A DNA stretch of 64,000 nt from a bacterium (GTDB lineage: Bacteria > Zhuqueibacterota > Zhuqueibacteria > Residuimicrobiales > Oceaniaggregativiventaceae). Location of the stretch: contig JAKQNP010000002.1 of the NCBI GenBank assembly GCA_029565675.1, positions 434,001 to 498,000 on the forward strand, given 5' to 3'. The notes under the pieces were generated by a model, which was given only the letters and a program-made list of their open reading frames with translations, was not told the DNA's origin and did not search any database. Both the position numbers and the translations under genes were made by a program. Below are positions 16,241 to 24,929 of the stretch, piece by piece; position 1 is the stretch's first letter, and every line of letters starts with the position of its first letter.

Positions 16241-19036
16241 TTGACAGGTCAATTTCGCGTTGGTCAGCGCTGGATCAGCGAGATGGAGCCGGAGCTGGGG
16301 CTCGGACTGGTTACCCAGGTGGACGGCCGCATGGTGCTGGTGCGCTTTCCGGCCGGCGAGACTGAACGCCGATATGCCGCTGCCTCCGCACCGCTGCGGC
16401 GGGTTGAATTCAGCGCCGGCGACGTCATCCGCGATCGCAGCGGCGCCGGGATGACCATCGATGCGGTGGAGGAAGAGGACGGCTTGCTCTTCTATCGCTG
16501 CGGTAAAGCAAGAGTGCCGGAATCCGAGCTCAGCGATGCGCTCAGCTTTACCTCGCCGCGCGACCGTCTGCTCGGCGGCTTCAGCGACAGCGGTCGCGCT
16601 TTCAATCTGCGCGTCCGCGCGCGCCGGCTCTATTGCGACTATCTGCAATCCGCGGCGGCGGGCTTTATCGGCGGCCGCATCGATCTGATACCGCATCAGC
16701 TGTCGGTGGCGCACGAAGTGGCGTCGCGGCAGCAGCCGCGCGTTTTGCTTTCCGACGAAGTGGGCCTCGGCAAGACGATCGAGGCGTGTTTGATCATGCA
16801 CCGATTGCTGCAAAGCGGCCGCATCGAACGGGTGCTCGTTTTGGCGCCCGAGTCGCTGGTGCATCAGTGGTTCGTCGAACTGGTGCGAAGATTCAATCTG
16901 CTCTTCCGCATCGTCGACGCCGAATTTGCCGCGGATTTCGCCGAGAGCGAACCCGACGGCAATGTCTTTCTCCTCGACCAGATGGCGATCTGCAACATCG
17001 ACACACTCGTGCGGGACGAGGCGCTTGCCGAGCAAGCGATCGCGGCCGGCTGGGATCTGGTGATCATCGACGAAGCGCACCATCTGAGCGAGGAGAGCAG
17101 AGCTTATCGGTTGGCGGAATCGCTCAGCCGCATTTCAGCCGGATTGTTGTTGCTCACCGCCACGCCGGAGCAGCTCGGTCGCGAGAGCCATTTCGCCCGC
17201 CTGCACCTGCTCGATCCGGCGCGCTACAGCGATTATCAGCGGTTTTTGGCGGAGGCAGAACACTATCAAAGCATCGCGGCAATTGCCAATGCGCTGTTGG
17301 AGAAACAGCCGCTCAGCAAAGCGGATCTCCGGCAGTTGCAGGCCTGGCTACCGGATACGGCCTTGCCTGCAGAAGGAGAGCCGCTGCAGGAGAGCGGACC
17401 GGTCATCCAGGCGCTGCTCGACCGCCACGGCCTGGGGCGGGTGCTTTTTCGCAACACCCGCGCGGCTGTCGCCGGTTTCCCGCCGCGCCGGGTTGAGCTG
17501 ATCCCTCTGCCGGGTGAGGCGGAGGCGATTCGGCAGGCAGATCAAGAGTGGGAACCGCTTCAGGTCGTCGATCCTGCTGGATTTGCCTATCGAAACGATC
17601 CGCGCTTGTTGTGGTTGGTCGATCACCTGCGCAAACATCGGCGCGACAAGGTGGTGCTGATCTGCCGGCGGTTCGAGCAGGTGATCGCCATCGAAGGCGC
17701 GATCCGCCACCATTCCAGCGTGCAAACGGCGCTGTTTCACGAAAAATTAACCCTGTTGCAGCGCGACCGCAATGCCGCCTGGTTTGCGCAACCCGACGGT
17801 GCAAGGCTGTTGATCTGTTCGGAAATCGGCAGCGAAGGCCGCAATTTCCAGCACGCCCATTCGCTGGTGTTGTTCGATTTGCCGGAACAGCCCGAACTGC
17901 TCGAACAGCGCATCGGCCGGCTCGACCGCATCGGCCAACAGGAGACGGTGCGGATCTTTGTGCCCTACCTGTGCGGCAGCGCGCAGGAGGTGTGGGCGCG
18001 CTGGTACCATGAAGGGATGGACGCTTTCAATCGCCACGTGCCGGCCGCCTATGCCCTCTACCAGGCGTTTGCCGACCCGGTGCGCCAGACAGCCCGGCAG
18101 CGCGCGGACGATGCGGCTTTTCTCGATCTGCTGCGCCGAACCCGGGAAATGCACGACGAGCTGGCCCGACAACTCGAGGCTGGTCGCGATCGCTTGCTCG
18201 AACTGCATTCTTTTCAGCCGCAGGCGGCGGAAGAACTCGCCAAACAAATCGGCCATTTCGACGGCGCGCCTTCGTTGGAAAGACTGCTGCTGGAGCTGTT
18301 CGAGCTCTACGGCGTGCAGTATCACGATATCGCACCGCGAACCTATGTGCTCAATTTCGAAACGCTGATCGATCCCGCCTTTCCTGTACCGCAGAGCAAC
18401 AGCGAAGAGTTTCCGGCGACTTTTGACCGGCGGATGGCGCTGCAAAGGGAAGAGGTGGCGTTTTTCAGCTGGGACCATCCGTTGGTGCAGGGCGCTCTGG
18501 ATGTCTTGCTCGGTTCGGAGCGCGGCAACTGCAGCGTTGCGGTCTGGCATGGTGCCGATACGGCAGGGATTTTGCTCGAGGCTTTTTATCTGATCGAATG
18601 CGTGGCGCCGCGGCGTTTGCATGCCGAGCGGTTCTTGCCGCCCACACCGATTCGCTGTGTGGTGGATCAGCGCGGCAGAGAGGCGAATGACAAACTGACC
18701 GAGGAGCAGGCGCGGCGCCGGCTGCGCGACAGCCTGGACCGGCATTGGTTGGAAAACATGCAGTTGCGGCAGACTCTCTTGCCGGCGTTGCTGGCGGCCG
18801 GTGAGCGCATCGCCGCCGCCAACAGCCGGGAACTGGTGGATAAAAGCCTGCAGCAGATCGACGAGGTGTACAACCGCGAGATCGATCGGCTGAGAGCGCT
18901 GCAGGCAAAGAATCCCTATATCGATGCACAGGAGATCGCTGCCTGGCAGAGCGAACGCGAAGCCCTGCGCGACGCGGTGCGGGGTGCGCGGCTGCGGCTG
19001 GACGGCCTGCGCCTGATTTTCAAGTCGATCGACTGA
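16241..19036 (+). CDS. rapA: RapA-type SNF2 ATPase (RNA polymerase-associated)
   Basis: 931 residues, close to RapA/HepA of E. coli (968). RapA is a SWI/SNF-type ATPase that helps recycle RNA polymerase. Domains in order: two N-terminal SH3-like beta-barrels (FRVGQRWISEMEPELGLGLV, then LRRVEFSAGDVIRDR), SNF2 lobe 1 with LLSDEVGLGKTIEACLIMHR (Walker A) and VIIDEAHHLSEE (DEAH box), SNF2 lobe 2 with SEIGSEGRNFQHAHSLVLFD and EQRIGRLDRIGQ, and a long RapA-specific C-terminal region. Start is TTG at 16241 with GGAG five bases upstream. rsgA follows 55 bases later in the same direction. Confidence 0.92.
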   Translation: MTGQFRVGQRWISEMEPELGLGLVTQVDGRMVLVRFPAGETERRYAAASAPLRRVEFSAGDVIRDRSGAGMTIDAVEEEDGLLFYRCGKARVPESELSDALSFTSPRDRLLGGFSDSGRAFNLRVRARRLYCDYLQSAAAGFIGGRIDLIPHQLSVAHEVASRQQPRVLLSDEVGLGKTIEACLIMHRLLQSGRIERVLVLAPESLVHQWFVELVRRFNLLFRIVDAEFAADFAESEPDGNVFLLDQMAICNIDTLVRDEALAEQAIAAGWDLVIIDEAHHLSEESRAYRLAESLSRISAGLLLLTATPEQLGRESHFARLHLLDPARYSDYQRFLAEAEHYQSIAAIANALLEKQPLSKADLRQLQAWLPDTALPAEGEPLQESGPVIQALLDRHGLGRVLFRNTRAAVAGFPPRRVELIPLPGEAEAIRQADQEWEPLQVVDPAGFAYRNDPRLLWLVDHLRKHRRDKVVLICRRFEQVIAIEGAIRHHSSVQTALFHEKLTLLQRDRNAAWFAQPDGARLLICSEIGSEGRNFQHAHSLVLFDLPEQPELLEQRIGRLDRIGQQETVRIFVPYLCGSAQEVWARWYHEGMDAFNRHVPAAYALYQAFADPVRQTARQRADDAAFLDLLRRTREMHDELARQLEAGRDRLLELHSFQPQAAEELAKQIGHFDGAPSLERLLLELFELYGVQYHDIAPRTYVLNFETLIDPAFPVPQSNSEEFPATFDRRMALQREEVAFFSWDHPLVQGALDVLLGSERGNCSVAVWHGADTAGILLEAFYLIECVAPRRLHAERFLPPTPIRCVVDQRGREANDKLTEEQARRRLRDSLDRHWLENMQLRQTLLPALLAAGERIAAANSRELVDKSLQQIDEVYNREIDRLRALQAKNPYIDAQEIAAWQSEREALRDAVRGARLRLDGLRLIFKSID

Positions 19037-19091
19037 AACAAAAACCATCGAAAGCAAATCGTACAGGTTATTGTACAGGAAAGGTACCGGA

Positions 19092-20162
19092 TTGGAAAAA
19101 TTGTCTTTGAGCGGGCTGGGTTGGAACGAGAGTTTCGAGCGCGCATGGTCTGAACATGTTGCCGAACGAGAAGCGGCGCGCATCGTTGCGGTTCACAAGA
19201 ATCGCTATCTCATCGCCACGGCTGATGGCGACATGGCGGCTGAAGTGACCGGCCGGTTGCTTTATGGTGTCGACTCGCCGCTCGATCTGCCCACGGTGGG
19301 CGATTGGGTGGCGGTGCAGATTCTGGACGATCGCTCGTTTGCCGTGATCCATTCGGTGTTGCCGCGCTTTTCGCTGATCAAGCGCAAAACGCCGGGCAAG
19401 ACGATCGATCTTCAACTCGTCGCCGCCAATATCGATACGGTGTTTATCGTGCAAGCGGCTGATGCGGATTTCAACTTGCGCCGTCTGGAGCGCTATCTGG
19501 TCATCGCCCTGGAGAGCAACATCGAGCCGGTTTTGCTGTTGAGCAAAATCGATCAGATCGACGATGCCGCATTGCAGGATCGTCTGGCTTCGGTGGCGAA
19601 GATAGAACCTACTCTTTCGGTTGTCGCGTTGAGCAATCTCACCGGCCAGGGACTGGATCAGCTGCAAGAGCGACTCATGCCCGGCCGTACCTATTGCCTG
19701 CTGGGTTCATCCGGGGTGGGCAAGACCACTTTGCTCAACCGTTTGCTAGGCGAAGATCTCTATGCGACCGGCGAGGTGCGGGAGAAAGACCAGCGGGGTC
19801 GGCATGTGACCACTGCGCGGCAGCTGAGCCGGCTGGCGGGCGGTGCGTTGATCATCGACACGCCGGGGATGCGCGAAGTCGGCGCGATCGGTCAGAGCAC
19901 CGGCATCGAATCTGCTTTCAGCGACATCGAAGAGCTGGCGATCGGATGCCGGTTTGCCGATTGCAGCCATGTACACGAAACCGGCTGCGCAGTGCGCGAA
20001 GCGGTGGAAAACGGAGAATTGGATGCCAAACGCTATGAAAATTATCTGAAATTGCGCCGCGAGTCGGCTTACCACGAAAGGTCCTATTTAGAAAAGCGGC
20101 AAAAAGATAAAGCTTTCGGCAAGATGGCAAAAGAAATATTGAAAAGCCATCACAAGAGATGA
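19092..20162 (+). CDS. rsgA: Ribosome small-subunit-dependent GTPase A
   Basis: 356 residues; a circularly permuted GTPase that assists late 30S maturation. Order seen: OB-fold N-terminus (AARIVAVHKNRYLIAT), then G4-like LLLSKID, then the G1 P-loop GSSGVGKTTLLNRLLG, the switch region KDQRGRHVTTARQL, and G3 DTPGMREVG. The C-terminal zinc site is CRFADCSHVHETGCAV (Cys-Cys-His-Cys). The TTG at 19092 is chosen because AGGAAAGG sits seven bases upstream; an earlier TTG at 19071 lacks a ribosome site. Possibly in one transcript with rapA; both act on transcription/translation machinery. Confidence 0.93.
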   Translation: MEKLSLSGLGWNESFERAWSEHVAEREAARIVAVHKNRYLIATADGDMAAEVTGRLLYGVDSPLDLPTVGDWVAVQILDDRSFAVIHSVLPRFSLIKRKTPGKTIDLQLVAANIDTVFIVQAADADFNLRRLERYLVIALESNIEPVLLLSKIDQIDDAALQDRLASVAKIEPTLSVVALSNLTGQGLDQLQERLMPGRTYCLLGSSGVGKTTLLNRLLGEDLYATGEVREKDQRGRHVTTARQLSRLAGGALIIDTPGMREVGAIGQSTGIESAFSDIEELAIGCRFADCSHVHETGCAVREAVENGELDAKRYENYLKLRRESAYHERSYLEKRQKDKAFGKMAKEILKSHHKR

Positions 20163-20164
20163 GG

Positions 20165-20197
20165 CCCTGGATTCAGTGCGAAGCACCGAATCCAGGG
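20165..20197. repeat. Palindromic repeat, copy A
   Basis: CCCTGGATTC (20165-20174) pairs perfectly with GAATCCAGGG (20188-20197); the inner GTGC and GCAC extend the stem. The core GGATTCaGTGCGaAGCACCG recurs at 26461, 27960 and 49273. It begins three bases after the rsgA stop. Confidence 0.65.
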
Positions 20198-20207
20198 AGG
20201 CATGAAA

Positions 20208-20254
20208 AAGCCCGTAATACCAATTTAAATAAGGAATTACGGGCTTTATTTTAT
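20208..20254. terminator. Bidirectional terminator, rsgA / beta-barrel gene
   Basis: AAAGCCCGTAAT (20208-20219) pairs with ATTACGGGCTTT (20236-20247). TTATTTTAT follows on the plus strand and TTTTTC on the minus strand, serving the convergent genes on both sides. Confidence 0.85.
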
Positions 20255-20273
20255 CGGTGAAAAAAGACAAACG

Positions 20274-20879
20274 TCAGAATCGGATACCGAGTCCGACATT
20301 CCAGGTGTTCATGCCAAAAGCCTCTTCGTCTTCATCGTCTTCCATGGTGCGTTCGACGATGTGGTAGGTAAAATCGATAAAGAGGTTGTTGATGTTCAAA
20401 CCACCGCCGAAGTTGAAGCCAATAGCCGGATCGACCTTGGCGGTTTCTTCAATGGTTTCGCCGTTGTATTCATATTTGAGATCCGTGTCGCCGAAATAAT
20501 AGCCTGCGCCGCCTTTGACATAGGGATGAATGGCGCCTGTGCCCAGGTGGAATTTGGCAAAAAGCAGGGCCATCGATTGGTTGATATCAAGAGTCGCCTT
20601 TTCGTCGATTTCTTCCGGATCCTCGGAAGTGATCTCGACCTTATACGGCAGGACATAGTTGAAACCCGCACCGAGTTCCAGAGAACCGGTCCGATAGCCC
20701 AGTTCTGCGCCGACGAGAAGATTTCCGGCTTCGTCCGACTCTTCCAGTCCGATAAAATCTTCCCAAGCGAAAGCGGTCATCGAATAGCCGGCGAGCAGAC
20801 CGAAGGTGACCTGGCTTTGAGCAAATGCCGCGCCTCCCAGCAGCAAGACGAGAGCAACCAAACTGAACATGCGTTTCAT
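20274..20879 (-). CDS. Outer-membrane beta-barrel protein (OmpA-like/PF13505 type)
   Basis: 201 residues with a signal peptide (MKRMFSLVALVLLLGGAAFA, then QSQ). VTFGLLAGYSM, LLVGAELGYRTGSLELGAGF, HPYVKGGAGYYFGDTD and FNFGGGLNINNLFIDFTY are alternating amphipathic strands of a small eight-strand-type barrel, ending NVGLGIRF with a C-terminal Phe. Acidic loops (ITSEDPEEIDEKA, TMEDDEDEEAFG) would face outward. No enzymatic motif; function unknown. GGAGGTACGC precedes the ATG. Monocistronic with a terminator 20 bases after its stop. Confidence 0.8.
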   Translation of the reverse strand: MKRMFSLVALVLLLGGAAFAQSQVTFGLLAGYSMTAFAWEDFIGLEESDEAGNLLVGAELGYRTGSLELGAGFNYVLPYKVEITSEDPEEIDEKATLDINQSMALLFAKFHLGTGAIHPYVKGGAGYYFGDTDLKYEYNGETIEETAKVDPAIGFNFGGGLNINNLFIDFTYHIVERTMEDDEDEEAFGMNTWNVGLGIRF

Positions 20880-21042
20880 AGCGTACCTCCAGGGTAGTCG
20901 TTTCTTGGTTGTGCAGTCAGTTGTTTAGGGTGACCGCGAATATGCAGCAACAATACGGACGAAACAACAGAATAGCGGACGACTTTATTCCAAAGGTCAG
21001 GAAATAAATATTCGGGCGATTTGCAAACGAGGGGCCGCAGCG

Positions 21043-21783
21043 ATGCGGCCGCGAAAAAGGATGACAACGGTGGCAGCGAGAATCGAACCCCAAAGGCGTG
21101 GATGCATCACTCATCCGCAGCGGGTATACGGAACAGCGGTTTCCGGAGCGGCGTTGCGCATTTTTATGCCAGCAGACAGTCGGGTGACCGGTCTGCTGAT
21201 CGCCGGTCAACACGGCGACGAACCGGAGACCACGGTGCTGCTCTCGACGGCGCTGCGGTCGGTCAGCGAACTGACCTGTGCGGTGGTGACGGCGGTGAAT
21301 CCGGATGGATTGACACTGGGCACGCGCGGCAATCTGCGCGGTGTGGATCTGAACCGCAATTGTCCGGCAGCGAATTGGCAGCCGGCGCCGGTCTACTATC
21401 CCTGGTATACCGGTGAAGTCAATGAGGTGGAATTGAGCCCGGGCGAGGCACCCGGATCAGAGCCGGAAACCCGGGCTCTGATCAGCCTGATCGAGGAGCT
21501 CGACCCTGACTGGATCGTCTCTTTGCACAGCCGGCTGGCATGTGTGGACGATCCCCTGGCCACGCCGATGGCGCACTGGCTGGCAGAGCAGAGCGGACTG
21601 CCGTTGGTGACCGATATCGGCTATCCGACGCCGGGATCGCTGGGCAGCTGGGCGCTCGAAAGAGAGCGGTTGCTGATCACCTTCGAGTTGCCCGATCTCT
21701 CGATTGTTGCAGTGCGCCGCCGCCTGTCAATGCTCTTGGAAATTTTGCTCGGCGATGGACAGCCGACTGCCGCAGCGCCCTGA
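21043..21783 (+). CDS. mpaA: Murein-peptide amidase (MpaA-like M14 carboxypeptidase)
   Basis: 246 residues. MpaA cleaves the D-Glu/meso-diaminopimelate bond of murein tripeptides during cell-wall recycling. M14 zinc-site elements are present: HGDEPE (His and Glu ligands, HxxE), VDLNRNCPAANW (substrate-binding Asn-Arg), SLHSRLACVDD (third His ligand) and FELP (catalytic Glu). NPDGLTLGTRGNLRGVDLNR closely follows the MpaA pattern. The ATG at 21043 has GAGGGG eight bases upstream; the internal ATG at 21061 is an alternative. Its stop abuts the convergent yjbQ stop with no spacer. Confidence 0.85.
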   Translation: MRPRKRMTTVAARIEPQRRGCITHPQRVYGTAVSGAALRIFMPADSRVTGLLIAGQHGDEPETTVLLSTALRSVSELTCAVVTAVNPDGLTLGTRGNLRGVDLNRNCPAANWQPAPVYYPWYTGEVNEVELSPGEAPGSEPETRALISLIEELDPDWIVSLHSRLACVDDPLATPMAHWLAEQSGLPLVTDIGYPTPGSLGSWALERERLLITFELPDLSIVAVRRRLSMLLEILLGDGQPTAAAP

Positions 21784-22203
21784 TCATTCGCCGATGATTT
21801 TGACCAGCACCCGTTTGCGCCGGCGGCCGTCAAATTCACCATAGAAAATCTGTTCCCATGGACCGAAATCGAGGCGGCCCTCCGTGATCGCCACCACCAC
21901 TTCGCGGCCCATGACCTGTCGTTTGAGATGCGCATCGGCGTTGTCTTCGCCGGTCTGGTTGTGGCGGTAGCGGTTGACCGGTTCATGGGGCGCCAATTTT
22001 TCCAGCCACTCGTCGTAATCGCGATGCAGCCCGCTTTCATCGTCGTTGATAAAGACCGATGCGGTGATGTGCATGGCATTGACCAGCATCAGTCCCTCGC
22101 GAATACCGCTCTCCTGCAGACAGGCCTGCACCTCGGCGGTGATGTTGATAAAACCTCGCCGCTGCGGGACATTGAACCACAATTCATTGCGATAGCTTTT
22201 CAT
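21784..22203 (-). CDS. yjbQ: YjbQ/UPF0047 family protein
   Basis: 139 residues, the normal length. Family signatures: [35 protein letters not shown] (His near the active site), [20 protein letters not shown] (the conserved GEDNADAH/H segment) and [13 protein letters not shown] at the C-terminus. The family has been called secondary thiamine-phosphate synthase because YjbQ of E. coli shows weak thiamine-phosphate synthase activity; the real role is unsettled. A CGAGGAAAG stretch precedes the ATG. It may be co-transcribed with the secreted protein starting at 22973. Confidence 0.92.
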   Translation of the reverse strand: MKSYRNELWFNVPQRRGFINITAEVQACLQESGIREGLMLVNAMHITASVFINDDESGLHRDYDEWLEKLAPHEPVNRYRHNQTGEDNADAHLKRQVMGREVVVAITEGRLDFGPWEQIFYGEFDGRRRKRVLVKIIGE

Positions 22204-22217
22204 CGGCTTTCCTCGTG

Positions 22218-22973
22218 CTATTCATTGCCATCGGGGGTATCGACAACCCCTGCCGGGAGGACGAAATCCGTATAGTCCTCCTGGACCTCAAAACGGAAAT
22301 TCTTGATCACGATTTTGGCATGCACACGCAGGTAAAAACTCCTGGGCAGCCAAATTTGATCGGATAACAACTGGAAGCGAAGCCGCATGTTCATGCTCTG
22401 CACGAAACGGGGCTCTTGCGACGGTCGGAGATGCAGTTCCAAAAGCGTGTGGGTTTCCGGATCAAAGGTAAAGATCCCTGTGAATCGTTCAGCCGACGCT
22501 TGGCGGGGTTCAGCCCGGATGCGGCCCAGCGCACGGCCGTCGATCAACGTGTCGGCCAAAATGGAGAAGAGGTAGGTTGTCCGCTTCTCCCGGCTGAACG
22601 GCAAAAGATCCGTCAATTCCATGCTCATCCGCCCCTGATTGTTTTCGCTGTCGTTCTTTCTTTTCCGCCATTGTTCCCGTGTCTTTTCGGTGATATCGGT
22701 TTCTTTGCCGTCGGCGATCTCGGTCGCTTTGAGGATTAAGGTGCTGTCCTGGCCGCCGCGTCTGAGGATCTGTTTTTCGATGGTGACGATGGACTTGGGT
22801 TGCCACCGTTCGTCCATTTGCTGTTCCCTGCTGGTGGCCAGATAAGTCAGATCATCGATGGCGGGAAAACTCTGCATCCGGGTGTCGATGCGGGCCACCA
22901 GAGTGTCGATTTCCATTGTCCAGGCAGAGTTGCTGATCAGCAATCCAAGCAGGAGCAAGAAACGTGTTGCCAT
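22218..22973 (-). CDS. Secreted protein of unknown function (lipoprotein-sorting-factor-like size)
   Basis: 251 residues from the ATG at 22973 ([19 protein letters not shown], a signal peptide); the frame is open 13 codons further but the leader fits better from here. The mature part ([87 protein letters not shown]) has the alternating strand pattern of a single beta-sheet domain like those in outer-membrane lipoprotein-sorting proteins, but I see no decisive motif. Between a terminator after pheT and yjbQ. Confidence 0.7.
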   Translation of the reverse strand: MATRFLLLLGLLISNSAWTMEIDTLVARIDTRMQSFPAIDDLTYLATSREQQMDERWQPKSIVTIEKQILRRGGQDSTLILKATEIADGKETDITEKTREQWRKRKNDSENNQGRMSMELTDLLPFSREKRTTYLFSILADTLIDGRALGRIRAEPRQASAERFTGIFTFDPETHTLLELHLRPSQEPRFVQSMNMRLRFQLLSDQIWLPRSFYLRVHAKIVIKNFRFEVQEDYTDFVLPAGVVDTPDGNE

Positions 22974-23080
22974 AGGGGTGTTCCGTTCTTGTTTTGGTTC
23001 GCGCCGACCCACGATTTTATTGCCTTTTGGCAGGTGTTCGTTGGGTTGATTGGTTCAAGCCATTGATAACCAGTATGAAT

Positions 23081-23108
23081 AAAAAGGCCGCTCGCAATGG
23101 AGCGGCCT
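23081..23108 (-). terminator. Terminator of the pheS-pheT operon
   Basis: AGGCCGCTC (23085-23093) pairs with GAGCGGCCT (23100-23108); on the minus strand the stem is followed by TTTTTATTC. It separates pheT from the secreted-protein gene downstream. Confidence 0.85.
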
Positions 23109-23135
23109 GACGGGATTACACAAGCACCGCCAATT

Positions 23136-24929
23136 TCAGATGACGTTGGTCAGGCGCATTTCTGCGAAAACCACCGGATAGCTGAGTCCAAAGTTGTTGA
23201 GCACCTGCGGATGGAATTCGCCGAGTCTGGCCCACAGGCCGTCCGGACCGTTGACTTGTGCGCAGCGGCCTTCGCAGAATGCGGGATGGTCGTCGGGCGC
23301 ATAGGTGCCTCTGCGGTTGATTTCGCGCATGACGGCATCGAGGATTTTGCGGCTTTCGGCATAGCCCGCTTCCGGCCCGATGATGGCAAAAGCGAGGTGG
23401 CGGTATTCGCGGGTACCGGTTTCGGCATCAGGATCGACGTGTATGACGTTGCCGAGTTCGAACAACCGCTGCGGAACCGCTTTGCGCCGGTTCTTTTGCA
23501 GGGTTTCCAGGATGCCGGTCATCATATGGGTGCGGGCGGTTTTTTGTTCGATGGTTTTGGGATTGCTGATGATCACGGTGCGCTCGTCGGTTTGCATACG
23601 GAATTTGGCGAACTGCCGTTCTTCGGACTGCAGCAGCAGGCTCATGATTTCGGTAAATCCGAGGCCGATCATGGCGTCGCGCACCAGATTGCTCAATCGT
23701 TCTTCCGGCCGTTCCTGGGCGATCGTCATGGTGGGCACCAGGCGAGGTTCGATGGCGCCAAAGCCGTAACCGATCGCCAGATCTTCAAAAATATCCACTT
23801 CGTGGCGGATATCGGTGCGGAAGGGTGGATAAAAGACCTGATATTGATCGCCCTGTTGGTGTTCCACATTGAGCCGCATTTTGCGGATGGTTTGCACGAA
23901 TTCCTCGGGGGAGCAATCGATCCCGAGCCACTTTAACGCCTCACTGTAGCGAATCTGGATTGACCGCGGGGTCAGATCGGGGGTGCGCTGAACGCGATCG
24001 GGGTAGTGCATTTCGACGTTTTCGATCTGTCCGCCCAGCTCAGCCAGGGCGCTGGTCAGCGTGTTGAGGGAATTGATCACTGCATCGCGGCTGATACCGG
24101 TGACATCGATGAACAGTCGCCGGGTGCCGAGCCGGCATTTGGTTTCATCGCTGTTGATGATCGGCGGCATGGAGAGAACGCGGCTTTGCGCATCCAGCAG
24201 AATCGGATAGCGTTGGTACGGCTGCATCAGATTGGCGTAAGCGATCCCTTTGGGATGTTCCTGCAGAATCCTGGCGGCGGTCATCTGCACGCCGGGCATG
24301 CCGAGGGGACAAAAGCCGAACGTCTGTGGATCGATCAACGTGTAGCGGATCGGCGGTTGCACGGCGGCGAGATCGTAGACGCCGATGGACGCCAGTTTGC
24401 GGTCGCGGCCGATGCCCCAATGCAAGTTTTCCTGCAACCGCATGATTTCACGCAGGCTGTTGTGGTCGAGAGGCGGCATGGTCACTGCCGCGCAGGCGAT
24501 GAATGGCCGGTAGCTCTCTTCGTTGGACAGGTCAGGATCGACCTCGACGCGGATGGCGCCGTCCTGTACTGTGAATTCGGGCAAGCCCGCCTGCAGGTGC
24601 AGATAGCCCTTGAGGGCGCGGGAAAGACCGCCGACGTCGAAGAGATCGGGCCGGGCGGCGAGCAAATCGAGGCGAATGACCGTTTCGCTGGCGAAGCGCT
24701 CAAAAGGATCCTCTTGCGCATGGCCACAGAAATCGCATCGTTTGGGTGGTTCTTCGTCCATGGGTTTATCGTTGGGGGCCTGGCATGCCGGGCAGCGATA
24801 GAGCGCTTGTTCGGCGGTGTCTTCGACGTCGGTGCCGAGCTGTTCGAGCGCATCCACCAACTCGGCCATGTCGTATTCCCGGCCGAGCAGTTCATTCAAT
24901 CGTCTGGCGCTGATGGCGACTACTGGCAT
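23136..24929 (-). CDS. pheT: Phenylalanine--tRNA ligase beta subunit, archaeal/eukaryotic type
   Basis: 597 residues, against about 800 for bacterial PheT; it lacks the N-terminal tRNA-binding EMAP-like and C-terminal anticodon-binding domains and matches the archaeal/eukaryotic architecture. Seen: an N-terminal domain (MPVVAISARRLNELLGREYD), the B3/4 editing region (ENLHWGIGRDRKLASIGVYD), a B5 region (IQIRYSEALKWLGIDCSPEE), and the inactive catalytic-like core (YPPFRTDIRHEVDIFEDLAI, NPKTIEQKTARTHMM, RLFELGNVI). Residues 46-68 hold CPAC and CDFC, 15 residues apart, a zinc-ribbon-like insertion. It overlaps the end of pheS by 10 bases. Confidence 0.92.
   Translation of the reverse strand: MPVVAISARRLNELLGREYDMAELVDALEQLGTDVEDTAEQALYRCPACQAPNDKPMDEEPPKRCDFCGHAQEDPFERFASETVIRLDLLAARPDLFDVGGLSRALKGYLHLQAGLPEFTVQDGAIRVEVDPDLSNEESYRPFIACAAVTMPPLDHNSLREIMRLQENLHWGIGRDRKLASIGVYDLAAVQPPIRYTLIDPQTFGFCPLGMPGVQMTAARILQEHPKGIAYANLMQPYQRYPILLDAQSRVLSMPPIINSDETKCRLGTRRLFIDVTGISRDAVINSLNTLTSALAELGGQIENVEMHYPDRVQRTPDLTPRSIQIRYSEALKWLGIDCSPEEFVQTIRKMRLNVEHQQGDQYQVFYPPFRTDIRHEVDIFEDLAIGYGFGAIEPRLVPTMTIAQERPEERLSNLVRDAMIGLGFTEIMSLLLQSEERQFAKFRMQTDERTVIISNPKTIEQKTARTHMMTGILETLQKNRRKAVPQRLFELGNVIHVDPDAETGTREYRHLAFAIIGPEAGYAESRKILDAVMREINRRGTYAPDDHPAFCEGRCAQVNGPDGLWARLGEFHPQVLNNFGLSYPVVFAEMRLTNVI

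Noticed and set aside
17747-19183. 478-codon minus-strand open frame
   Set aside because: Antisense to rapA, which has complete SNF2 motifs.
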